From Anatilimnocola aggregata (GTDB lineage: Bacteria; Planctomycetota; Planctomycetia; Pirellulales; Pirellulaceae): a stretch of 64,000 nucleotides of DNA. A program made the translations under genes and the position numbers. The stretch spans positions 5,270,001-5,334,000 of the forward strand of contig NZ_CP036274.1 of the NCBI RefSeq assembly GCF_007747655.1, in the 5' to 3' direction. Positions within the stretch are counted from its first letter, which is position 1; every line of letters begins with the position of its first letter. The notes under the pieces were generated by a model, which made no database searches, was not told the origin of the DNA, and was given only the letters and a program-made list of their open reading frames with translations. Of the stretch, positions 44,602-53,099 are shown piece by piece.

Positions 44602-46239
44602 TCAATGATTGAAGCGAAACTCCGAAGTGTTCAGTAACACCCAAATGGCTTCTTCCACGGCGGGCGCTGAAGCTTTCTCGGCGGACAGATATTCGACGAA
44701 CTTCTTCCGCTCCACCTCCAATGGTCGACGCGACAGGATCGCGAGGAACAAATGATCGACTCGTTCCTCCCAGGGAGCCGTCGAGTTGTTCAGGCTATCG
44801 GCGAGGTTCCCTTTTTTCATCTGGATCAGCGACTGTCGCAGCGTGCCACTGTTGTTAAAGAACAGGTGCTCGTTCAGGTTGGGCTGGAATTCTCCCCGGC
44901 CATTGAACGGCTCGCCGAACGACGAAAGAAAATAGTTTCGCTCCGGCAGCGCGGTCGTTTCTGGTTTGGCGCCGGCAGCGCGAACGGATTCGTCAAAGTT
45001 CGTCGCTTGCCTGATGGCGGCCATGATTTCTTCCGCAGTGAGCGGACGAACGCGCGCGCGTTCATACCATTTCGGCAGAGCGTCGGTTCCTGAGCCTGCC
45101 GACGACAGTTGATAAGCCTGCGTATGTACCAGTTCGCGAATCAGCCATTTCAGATCGTATTGGTGCGCTACCAGCTCTTTCTGCAGCGTTTGAAAAACCC
45201 CCGGCAAGCTGGCGACATGGCTCTCACGTAAATCGTCTACAGGATCGATGATTCCGCGCCCCAAGAACTGCGCCCAGACGCGATTGACGATGGCTTTCGT
45301 AAAGTACGGATTTTCGGGACGAGTCGCCCAATCGACAAACTTCTCGCGGCGCGAAAACAATGGCTTGGGTGGGTCCTTGACCCCTTTGAGATCGGGTTCC
45401 TTGAATCCTTCCGGCAGATGCGGCTCCTGCAAATCCTCGCCGCCCAGGAAACGCGGCGCGACCGGCTCCCCCTTCTGTCCTGGTGTTTGCTTGGCAGCGG
45501 GCCCGGTGAACAACACCTCTCCGCTGCTCTTCTCGGCGAGGATGTAATGTCGTTTGCCATCTTCTTTCGCGTCGATGAACGTCAATCGGGCAAAGAATCC
45601 GGCAACGCCGTAGAAATCGGTTTGTGTCCATTTGTCAAACGGGTGGTCGTGACAACGGGCACAGTGAATCTGAGTGCCGAGGAACAACCGGCTCACTGCT
45701 TCCGCGGCATCCTCCGGCCGCGAGCGAAACTGGGCGAAGAACATGGCTGGACCTTCATACGTCCCGCCTTGGGCCAGCAACAAGTCGCGAGCCCAGCGAT
45801 CGTAGGGTTCGTTCGTCGCGAACTTCCCCTTCAGCCATTTTTGAAAACCTTCGCGCCGGCTCGTCAATTCCTGATCAGCAGGGCGGCGACCAAAGAACAG
45901 CAGGTCCCAGTGATTGGCCTGCTGTTCAGCAAAACGAGGATCGTCCAACAGCTTGTCGATCAACTTGCTCCGTTTGTCCGTCGCGGTGTCATCCAAGAAC
46001 ACGGCTGCTTCGTCGGCAGTCGGGATCACGCCGACCAAATCCAGATACACACGACGGAGAAACTCGGCATCAGTGGCGGGGTCGGCCGGTGTAAACTTCT
46101 CACGCATCCAAGCTGCGGAGATTTCGGAGTCGATTACCGTCCGCAGCAGCTTTTCCTGAGCTGCCAATTGCACGGCGCAAAGCGCCACAGCCATGATCGT
46201 AGGCAGGATTAGCCATCGAGTCGGCGCTTGAGTTATCAT
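44602..46239 (-). CDS. DUF1549/DUF1553 secreted protein (PSCyt partner)
   Basis: A 545-residue protein. It has a leader, a DUF1549 domain (FLRRVYLDLVGVIPTADEAA, LIDKLLDDPRFAEQQANHW, IHCARCHDHPFDKWTQTDFY with CxxCH) and a C-terminal DUF1553 domain (RPENPYFTKAIVNRVWAQFL, FLAILSRRPLEVERKKF, WVLLNTSEFRFNH). This is a shortened version without the N-terminal PSCyt1 haem domain that many relatives carry. It heads the cassette that runs to 37140. Confidence 0.92.
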   Translation of the reverse strand: MITQAPTRWLILPTIMAVALCAVQLAAQEKLLRTVIDSEISAAWMREKFTPADPATDAEFLRRVYLDLVGVIPTADEAAVFLDDTATDKRSKLIDKLLDDPRFAEQQANHWDLLFFGRRPADQELTSRREGFQKWLKGKFATNEPYDRWARDLLLAQGGTYEGPAMFFAQFRSRPEDAAEAVSRLFLGTQIHCARCHDHPFDKWTQTDFYGVAGFFARLTFIDAKEDGKRHYILAEKSSGEVLFTGPAAKQTPGQKGEPVAPRFLGGEDLQEPHLPEGFKEPDLKGVKDPPKPLFSRREKFVDWATRPENPYFTKAIVNRVWAQFLGRGIIDPVDDLRESHVASLPGVFQTLQKELVAHQYDLKWLIRELVHTQAYQLSSAGSGTDALPKWYERARVRPLTAEEIMAAIRQATNFDESVRAAGAKPETTALPERNYFLSSFGEPFNGRGEFQPNLNEHLFFNNSGTLRQSLIQMKKGNLADSLNNSTAPWEERVDHLFLAILSRRPLEVERKKFVEYLSAEKASAPAVEEAIWVLLNTSEFRFNH

Positions 46240-46435
46240 TGCGATGGCTACCTACTGCCTTCTTCTCAACGGGAATCCGGGGTTCATCGTAGCCGTCGAA
46301 ATACCTTCGATCAACAAGCATTGATACGATTTGAGAGGTGCTGCTGATTGTCGAGTATCGGTGTGGCGTAGCGAACTGGCGGCCGTAGTCCTTCGCCAGG
46401 AATATGATTGGGCAGTGCTCGGCTAATTGTGGGCG
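46240..46435. other. Gap between M14 peptidase end and DUF1549 gene
   Basis: 196 bases. A minus-strand frame (KDYGRQFATPHRYSTIS, LVDRRYFDGYDEPRIPVE) reads as possible protein but I cannot assign a family, and it has no start of its own. The promoter of the cassette should be here, but no clear -35/-10 pair was found. Confidence 0.3.
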
Positions 46436-47651
46436 TCAGTGCCTGGCGGGTCTCTCCGCCAGGTATTCGCGGACCGAAGCGGCGAGATTTGCGTCGACGG
46501 CGCGGTAACCTTCGGTGTTGCTGTTCTTGTAGTTCCAGATTGTCTCCAGGCACAGACTCACGGTGTGCGGATTGCCATTCATGCTGACCCAGTTGGCGCT
46601 GATCTGTCGCCAGATTCCGGGCATAGGACAGCTCGATGAAGCGATCCCGCAGACCGATCATGGGTTCCTTTAGAGAACTGTTTTCCAGAATGTAAAAGAA
46701 AGTGGGATCTCCCGGCGCCGGATTGTGCAGGTCGAGAAACACATCCATGCGACCTTCGTCAATCAGGCCGCCCACCATCTTTTGCGCGGCCTGGACCTCG
46801 TTCCAATGAGGCTGCGGCGACCAGTCGCGATTGTGATCCTGCGGCTGGGCGTCTTTGCCGCCATTGCCCGTCGCGGTGTTGTCCACATCCATGATCGGCA
46901 CCAGGAAAATCTCCGCGTGCTGCCTGAGCCAAGCCGCGTCTGCATCGTCGCTCAGCAACCACTCGCCGAAGCCTTGTGCCACCCAACTCGATCCGCTCTC
47001 CCAGGCGTGTTGCCGCGCCTGTACCCAGACGCCGAAGCGCTGCTCCTTCTTTCGCTCCCCCTCCTGCACATGCAGCAGGGGGACGCTACGACCCTCGCGT
47101 GAACGGCACAACTCCTTGGCGGTGGCATGCGGCGACTTCTCGCTCATCGCTCGTACAAAGGCCGTTGCAGCACTCGGAGTGTAGGGCGGTCCCCAGGCGA
47201 CAAAAAACGACGTTGTCTCCGGCTTGAGCGTGTAAATCATGAATTCGTCCTGGCGCGTGCCTTTCTCCGTGCGGAGCCACGTCTTGCCATCGTGCGAATA
47301 CGTGGCCTGCTCCGGCATCGCCCAGGAAGAAGCAAGTGGCTTGGCCAATGGCCCACCGGCCGTTGTCGCTTTCGTTCCCTGCAATTGGAGCGAGATCGTC
47401 TCGCCCGGTGTGATTCCCTTCACGCGAAAGTACCACCAGCACGGCCAGCCCCGCGTCGGATCGCCGCCCGGCCGGAAGCTGATGCTCCGCGCCGTATTGT
47501 CGATTTTGACCTCAATGACTGAAGCTCCCTCGAAGTCAGACTCCACTGTCAACTCATTCGCCCCCAAGGCGATGCGGCAAAAGAAGAACACTGAGAAAGC
47601 GACCGCAAGAACGGGGCGATTTCTAGGAATCCGAATACATCCGCGGTTCAT
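46436..47651 (-). pseudogene. M14 family zinc carboxypeptidase, frameshifted near the C-terminus
   Basis: From ATG 47651 the product has a leader (VLAVAFSVFFFCRIALG), a beta-sandwich domain (residues about 30-170) and a carboxypeptidase domain: GVWVQARQHAWESGSSWVAQ (zinc His and Glu: H-x-x-E), FLVPIMDVDNTATGNGG (Arg/Asn region) and VFLDLHNPAPGDPTFF (third ligand His). After FIELSYARN the frame is lost near 46610; the next frame carries on with WRQISANWVSMNGN, VSLCLETIWNYKNSNTEGY (catalytic Glu) and ends at 46436. One indel separates the catalytic Glu from the zinc site, so the gene is inactive if the sequence is right. Confidence 0.85.
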
Positions 47652-47804
47652 GGGGGCTTTCTTACACTCGCAGTCGTGTCGTGCAATGCGATTGAGGTAA
47701 TTAGTCGAATAGGTCCGCGATGGGGGCGCCGCTTCCATTCGCTGCGGCCGACTTGGCGAATGGGCCGAATTGCAGCGTCGCACGGCAGCGTGGGTCCGGA
47801 CGCA

Positions 47805-48551
47805 TTAAGGTTCGGTCAACTTCGTAATCGGTGTCAGTTCCAGCTTGCAAAACTCGACTTCGGAGCCTTCCGCTTGCAGGGCAATTTGTCCTTTCGTCGC
47901 AGTGCATTTGGTTCCGTGATTCACGAGATCACCGTTGACCCACACCTTGACGGCATCCTGAACGCATTCGATGACCATCGTGTTCCACTCGCCGGGCTTC
48001 TTTTCTGAATCGTCCGTCAGGTTCAAAATCCGTCGGGCCTTTCCCTCGGTGACACCCCAGGTCTCCTGCGGGCCGCGGCGATTGACCATGTCGGGCACGG
48101 TGATGTCTTCGACGATGCACCAGAAATCGCCAGCGTGACCGGAATTCATCTGAACCTCAATCGACTTCGGGAACATCTTGTAAAGCGCCCGGGGCGTGGA
48201 GGCATGAACCAGCACGCCGCAATTGCCGGGTTTGGCCGCGAAACGGTACTCGACTGCCAGCCGATAGTTCTCGTATTTCTCCTTAGTGATGAGGTGGCCA
48301 GCCGGTTGGCCCAGACTGACCAGCAGCCCGTCGCGGACGATAAAGGTCGCTTTGGCGTCCGGGTTCTTATCCAGTTCCGGAACATCGACCTGCCAGCCGG
48401 TCAGATCCTTGCCATTGAACAGGCCAACTGTTTTTCTGACGGTTGCAGACGTAGGCGGCGTTTTCGTCACGGCCGGCGGGTCTGCCGGAAGCCCGCTACT
48501 GCTGCAGCAGAACACGAAGAAAATCACACAACTGCGAATTCGCTTTGGCAT
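47805..48551 (-). CDS. DUF1080 (3-keto-disaccharide hydrolase family) protein, copy 2
   Basis: A 248-residue secreted DUF1080 protein nearly identical to copy 1 at 35031-35771 over its mature part; only the leader region diverges (FFVFCCSSSGLPADPPAVTK). It retains the family Asp in FIVRDGLLVSLG. Differences elsewhere include MVNRRGPQE for MVKRRGPQE and VEFCKLELTP for VEFRKLELTP. The repeat covers about 600 bp, in direct orientation 12.8 kb from copy 1, so it is a recent duplication or has been kept alike by gene conversion. ATG 48551 gives a normal leader. Confidence 0.88.
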   Translation of the reverse strand: MPKRIRSCVIFFVFCCSSSGLPADPPAVTKTPPTSATVRKTVGLFNGKDLTGWQVDVPELDKNPDAKATFIVRDGLLVSLGQPAGHLITKEKYENYRLAVEYRFAAKPGNCGVLVHASTPRALYKMFPKSIEVQMNSGHAGDFWCIVEDITVPDMVNRRGPQETWGVTEGKARRILNLTDDSEKKPGEWNTMVIECVQDAVKVWVNGDLVNHGTKCTATKGQIALQAEGSEVEFCKLELTPITKLTEP

Positions 48552-48612
48552 GGATGGCTTCCTGGTTCGTCTGGCGGTTCCCAATGTTGGGCTTGAGAGC
48601 ATGATAGGTGGG

Positions 48613-49125
48613 AAGCTCACCCGTCGAAATCCCTGGCGGCACCGGTATTCGTGTGGCCACCGCATGAGCCAAGTTGGGTTGCTCGAAGGTGGCAGCCGTG
48701 TACCACTCATCGCCAACTGGCCCGGTACCACGCCAGCGGGAGTCGTGCGAAAGGAACTGGTGGATTTCAGCGACGTTCACCCAACATTCGTGGCGTTTGC
48801 CGGTGCAAAACCGGCCGCGGACCGCAAGCTCGATGGGCAAAGTTTTGCTCCGCAGTTGCTGGGCGAAAAGGGTGAGCCGCGCGAATGGGTGTATGTGCAA
48901 CTCGACGATCGTCGCAACGTCCGCAGCGATCGTTGGAAGCTGACCAGCAACGATGAGTTTTTCGATATGAAAGAAGCTCCTCACCGGCAGATCCCCGTCA
49001 CAACAGACACCACCGACGCTGACGCGCTCGCGGCACGAGCCAAGCTCCACGCCGCTCTCGTTCGGCTGAAAGCGGAAGACGCGGGCGATCCACCAACGAA
49101 AAGGAAAAAGGGTAAGAAAGGCTAA
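48613..49125 (+). pseudogene. Sulfatase C-terminal fragment
   Basis: The plus strand encodes the last third of a sulfatase: LLEGGSRVPLIANWPGTTPA, VDFSDVHPTFVAFAGAKP, LDGQSFAPQLLGEKG, RSDRWKLTSNDEFFDMKEAP, ending with a basic tail (PTKRKKGKKG). The N-terminal domain with the formylglycine Cys is missing. An ATG at 48664 could start a 153-residue piece. It begins within about 110 bp of the divergent DUF1080 gene, so the DUF1080 duplication probably cut it. Confidence 0.75.
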
Positions 49126-49134
49126 GCCGCCGGG

Positions 49135-49290
49135 ACAACCACTGATTGAAACCATTTCTGCCTTGGCCTTCTCACCGGATGGCTCCGAATTGGCCGTCGG
49201 CGCTGTGCGAGGTAAAGTGGTGCTTTATCAAATGCCCGTCGGCGATCCAGTGCCGAATCCACTGAAGTCGTTGCCCCCTTTTTCATTGAA
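49135..49290 (+). pseudogene. WD40 repeat remnant
   Basis: Between the sulfatase fragment and the next sulfatase the plus strand reads ETISALAFSPDGSELAVGAV, RGKVVLYQMPVGDPVPNPLK. This is a single WD40 blade in an open frame without its own start. It is probably a leftover from a WD40 gene like that at 42176. Confidence 0.55.
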
Positions 49291-49302
49291 TGGTGAATCG
49301 CC

Positions 49303-50661
49303 ATGCCTGGCCGAACGAATTACTTGGCTATGTTTCTGCTCATCGCGGCCTGTTCAGCGCCTGCGTATGCTGCCGAGCGGCCCAACATCGTGATTGTGAT
49401 GGCCGACGACATGGGCTGGCGCGATACCAGCTACGCGGGCAGTCCACACGCGAAAACGCCTCACCTGGATGCGATGGCCGCAGCGGGACTACGGTTCGAC
49501 TACTTCTATCCCGGCGGCCAGATGTGTTCGCCGGGTCGCTTCGCCACGATGACCGGCCGCACCCCAATTCGCACTGGTTTGCATCATTTGGGCTCGATCC
49601 GCCCTCAGGAGTTCACACTGCCTCAAGCGCTGAAGACGGTCGGCTACAAAACCGCGCAATTCGGCAAATGGCATTTGGGAGGAAACCAAACCAGCCCGGT
49701 GAAGATGGGGTTTGATGAAGCGACTTGGGCAATCAACTACTTCGATCTCGGCGCGAAACTGCAGATCGGCGATACGAAGGAATTCGTCACGCTCGAAGGC
49801 GACACGTCCGTCGCCACGATGGACCTAGCACTGAAGTACATTCGGAAACACGCTGCAGAGGAGGAACCATTTTTCACTTACGTCTGTTTTGGTTCGCCGC
49901 ACAGCCCGCACCAAGCCAGCGAAGAATTCAAGGCGATCTACAAAGATCTACCCGCCAAGCAACAGGATTTCTATGGCGAGATTTCCGGGCTCGATGCGGC
50001 CGTTGGCAACTTGCGGGCGGAACTGCAGAAACTGAAGATCGCCGACAACACCCTCGTTTGGTTCACGAGCGACAACGGCGGCATTACTCCTCAGTCGCAA
50101 GACCCTGCAGGCAAGGGAAAGATGAACGTCGGTGTGCGGACGGTTTCGGTCCTCGAATGGCCGGCGAAGATCAAGCAGCCCCGCATCACCGAAGTGCCCT
50201 GCGCCCATATGGACATCTATCCCACGCTCCTGGCGATCAACAACATCGAACGGCCGAATCAGCCGGTGCTGGATGGCCAAAGCCTGCTGCCATTGTTCGA
50301 GGGCAAATTGACCGCCCGCGACAAGCCGCTGGGCTTCTTACTTTGGAACGGTTCCGGGAATTTCGACAAGGTCGATTTTGAAACCGAAATTCAAGGAGTC
50401 TGGATCGACGGTAAGTACAAACTGATCGTGCCGCCGAGCAAAGTTGCTGAGACGGAACCTAAGGCGGGCAAGAAGAAAAATGGCAAGCGGGCGAATCAAC
50501 CACAGGAAGTGCAACTGTTCGATATTTTCGCTGATCCTGCGCACAAGACGAACCTCGCCGACCAACATCCCGAAATCGTCACGCGCATGCGCGCTGCGCT
50601 CGTCGCCTGGCAGAAATCGGTGCGGTCGAGTTTTGATGGAAACGATTTCTCGAAGAAGTGA
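49303..50661 (+). CDS. Type I sulfatase (secreted)
   Basis: A 452-residue sulfatase. It has a signal peptide (AMFLLIAACSAPAYAAE), NIVIVMADDMGWRDTSYAGS, KTPHLDAMA and the formylglycine site MCSPGRFATMTGRTPIRTG (C-x-P-x-R). GKWHLGGNQTSPVKMGFDE and WFTSDNGGITPQSQD complete the active site. A Lys-rich stretch lies near residue 400 (PKAGKKKNGKRANQP), and the chain ends DFSKK. ATG 49303 is used; 49330 is possible. The next sulfatase begins 128 nt downstream on the same strand. Confidence 0.9.
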   Translation: MPGRTNYLAMFLLIAACSAPAYAAERPNIVIVMADDMGWRDTSYAGSPHAKTPHLDAMAAAGLRFDYFYPGGQMCSPGRFATMTGRTPIRTGLHHLGSIRPQEFTLPQALKTVGYKTAQFGKWHLGGNQTSPVKMGFDEATWAINYFDLGAKLQIGDTKEFVTLEGDTSVATMDLALKYIRKHAAEEEPFFTYVCFGSPHSPHQASEEFKAIYKDLPAKQQDFYGEISGLDAAVGNLRAELQKLKIADNTLVWFTSDNGGITPQSQDPAGKGKMNVGVRTVSVLEWPAKIKQPRITEVPCAHMDIYPTLLAINNIERPNQPVLDGQSLLPLFEGKLTARDKPLGFLLWNGSGNFDKVDFETEIQGVWIDGKYKLIVPPSKVAETEPKAGKKKNGKRANQPQEVQLFDIFADPAHKTNLADQHPEIVTRMRAALVAWQKSVRSSFDGNDFSKK

Positions 50662-50695
50662 ACCCCTTTACTCGCATGACGCCACAGCCCTTTCT

Positions 50696-50779
50696 GCCGA
50701 ACACTCTTCGCGCCGCGAGTTGCTCCGCCATTCGGCGTCCGGCTCGTCGCTCGGCAATGTCAACAACCACAAGAGGTGA
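50696..50779 (+). pseudogene. DUF1501 leader remnant
   Basis: A 27-codon plus-strand frame between two sulfatases reads AEHSSRRELLRHSASGSSLG, NVNNHKR then stop. SSRRELLRHSASG is typical of the twin-arginine leader of DUF1501 proteins. Nothing else of such a gene remains. It is a weak call, based only on the leader pattern. Confidence 0.35.
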
Positions 50780-50789
50780 GCCTAACACC

Positions 50790-52262
50790 ATGCGCCAGAA
50801 CCTTTGTTTGATCTTTGTGGCCCTGATCGCGATTGGCAGCGGCGGTGCATCTGCTGAGACGAAGCGTCCCAACATCCTGCTGTTGCTGAGCGACGATCAC
50901 AGCTATCCCTACTTGAGTACCTATGGCAGTCCGAATGTCAAAACGCCAGTGCTCGATCAACTGGCTGCGGAGGGGATGAAGTTCCATCGGTTTTTTACCG
51001 GCGCGCCGCAATGCGTTCCGTCGCGCGCGACCCTGATGACGGGTCGATCGGCAGTCGCCGCCCGCATGACACGGTTCTCGTCACCTTTACCTCGCGACGA
51101 AGTCACGCTGCCCGAGTTGCTGCGCGAGAAGGGTGGTTATTTTACGGGTGTCTGCGGCCGGAATTTTCATCTGGATGGTTCGGCGCGAACGGGCGCTGCA
51201 GTGGCGCAGGTTTTTGAAACGCATAACCTGAAGACATTCAAAGACCGGGTTGATTATCTGAACACGTGCAGCGATGCGGACGTGGCCGCCAAAGTCACCG
51301 AGTTTCTGGATCAGAAACCGGCGGACAAGCCGTTTTTCCTCTGGGCGAATTTCAGCGACCCACATCACGTTTGGAATGCCCCAGCCAGGTTCCGTCCCGA
51401 TACGGCCACACTCGTACTGCCTACCCATTGGCCTGATTTGCCGGGACTTCGTGAGCAGCTGGCGGATTATTTCGCTGAGATCAACCGCTTGGACGAGACA
51501 GTCGCGGGAGTGCTCGACGTGCTGAAAACGCGTGGGCAGATGGACAACACGATCATTGTTTTCTGCGGCGACAATGGCGCCGCTCTGCCGCATGGCAAGG
51601 GCTCGCTGTATGACCCGGGCTCCAACGTCCCATTTTTCGTGCGCTGGCCTGGCGCGGTGAAAGCGGGCGGTGAATCTCGCGCTCTGATCAGTGCCGAAGA
51701 CCTCGCCCCCACCTTGCTCGCCGCGGCGGGACTGGACCCCGGAATCAAAATGAGCGGCCGCAGTTTCTTGCCGCTGCTCAAAAGTGAAAGGTACGAACCG
51801 CGCAAGCATGTGTTCATCGAACGGGGCCCGCACGGCTCGGCTCCGGTAGCTGTCAACATGACAAATGCCGGTTATGACCTGGGCCGCGCGGTGCGCAGCG
51901 ATCGTTACAAGTTCATCTACAACTGCACGCCGTGGCTTCCCTATTCGCCGGTCGACTCCGCCGGCGGCTCGGGTTGGAAGGAGATGCAAGCGGCCAACAC
52001 CGCCGGGAAGTTGCCCGCTGGTTTACGAGCGACCTATTTCACTGTCCCTCGACCAGTCTACGAACTGTACGATTTGCAGGCCGATCCATCCGAGTTGCAA
52101 AACCTCAGCGGCAAACCGGAAGTCGCTGCCATCGAGCGAGAACTGCGAGAAGCGCTCGCGGAGAAAATGATTCTCGATTTCGATTACCTGCCACTCCCAG
52201 CCTTATTCGATGGCGACGACCAGCCTGCCAAGAAGGGCACGCGGCAACGCTCAGGGAAATAG
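50790..52262 (+). CDS. Type I sulfatase (heparan N-sulfatase/iduronate-2-sulfatase-like)
   Basis: A 490-residue sulfatase. It has a signal peptide (LCLIFVALIAIGSGGASAE), NILLLLSDDHSYPYLSTYGS, KTPVLDQLA and the formylglycine site QCVPSRATLMTGRSAVAARM (C-x-P-x-R). The later blocks (FFLWANFSDPHHVWN, IVFCGDNGAALPHGKG) and SDRYKFIYNCTPWLPY point to the group with heparan N-sulfatase and related glycosaminoglycan sulfatases. It ends in a basic tail (AKKGTRQRSGK). ATG 50790 follows an AAGAGGTGAG; the frame is open 132 nt earlier but reads through the DUF1501 leader scrap in another frame. Confidence 0.9.
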   Translation: MRQNLCLIFVALIAIGSGGASAETKRPNILLLLSDDHSYPYLSTYGSPNVKTPVLDQLAAEGMKFHRFFTGAPQCVPSRATLMTGRSAVAARMTRFSSPLPRDEVTLPELLREKGGYFTGVCGRNFHLDGSARTGAAVAQVFETHNLKTFKDRVDYLNTCSDADVAAKVTEFLDQKPADKPFFLWANFSDPHHVWNAPARFRPDTATLVLPTHWPDLPGLREQLADYFAEINRLDETVAGVLDVLKTRGQMDNTIIVFCGDNGAALPHGKGSLYDPGSNVPFFVRWPGAVKAGGESRALISAEDLAPTLLAAAGLDPGIKMSGRSFLPLLKSERYEPRKHVFIERGPHGSAPVAVNMTNAGYDLGRAVRSDRYKFIYNCTPWLPYSPVDSAGGSGWKEMQAANTAGKLPAGLRATYFTVPRPVYELYDLQADPSELQNLSGKPEVAAIERELREALAEKMILDFDYLPLPALFDGDDQPAKKGTRQRSGK

Positions 52263-52320
52263 TTCGAAATCTGCCGCCGAGCGACTCGGAACCACGTTTG
52301 ATACCGATGTTCGCTTGTTT

Positions 52321-53099
52321 TCACCCCATACGAAGCCGGCCTCGTGTAGTTTCACTGCGCCAAGATCCGCCGCGCATCACTGGATCCCGTGATTCTCCGG
52401 TCCGCTCGTCAATTTGCCGATCATCGCACCACTCCCAGACGTTGCCGAGCATGTCATGCAATCCCCAGGCGTTCGCCGGCAACTGCGCCACGCCCGTCGC
52501 CCACGGCCGTCAATCTCATGTTTCGGGTTGGGAGTGTAAGTGTGGTTGAACCAGCAGAATTCCTTCTGCCGTTTGTCGTCATCGCCGAAGTAGCGGGTGG
52601 CGGCGCTGCCGGCCCGAGCGGCCCATTCCCACTGTGCCTCTGTCGGCAGTGAATAGCGGTACCCTAGCTTTCGCTCTTCTGGCTGATCGGAGAGCCACTT
52701 GCAGAATGCTTGAGCTTCGTCCCAAGACAATATGGCTGCTGGCCGATCATCCGCGTTGAACTCATCTGCGGCACCCTCAATCCGATGCTCGGCGGCGAAG
52801 CAGCGATACTGCCCAAGCGTGACTTCGGTAGCGACAATGTAGAACGGCTTACTGATCGTGACCCGATAAGTGCTGCCATTAGGTCCCATCGAAAAGTGGC
52901 CAGGTGGAATCAGCATCAGCTTTGCTCCGATGCTATTGGTCATCTCCACGGGCACGCCAGCAGCGGTCGCCCAGTCTTGCTGATGGTATTTAGCCTTAGC
53001 TGGCTCAAACGGCATCCGCGGCAGTAGGGGCTCAGCGGCTTGAAGTTCCGTGATTTGGAGCATTACAAAGACAATCAGAAGGCGAGACTTCCAAGTCAT
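52321..53099 (-). pseudogene. SUMF1/formylglycine-generating-enzyme-like protein, frameshifted
   Basis: A secreted SUMF1-family protein. It has a leader (SRLLIVFVMLQITELQA), MTNSIGAKLMLIPPGHFSMG (family start), FYIVATEVTLGQYRCF, SWDEAQAFCKWLSDQPEE and YSLPTEAQWEWAARAGS. The frame is lost near 52480; the next frame gives [57 protein letters not shown] and a stop at 52321. Thus one indel breaks the gene, and the C-terminus after RGGSW is short. The copper-binding cysteines of true FGE are not visible, so even intact it may not be the maturase for the sulfatases next door. Its start overlaps the epoxide hydrolase stop by 4 nt. Confidence 0.8.

Noticed and set aside
47652-47804. Coding-like tail (FGPFAKSAAANGSGAPIADLF) between the M14 gene and DUF1080 copy 2
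   Set aside because: It may be another 3' remnant, but the piece is short and I could not link it to any family, so I do not list it as a feature.
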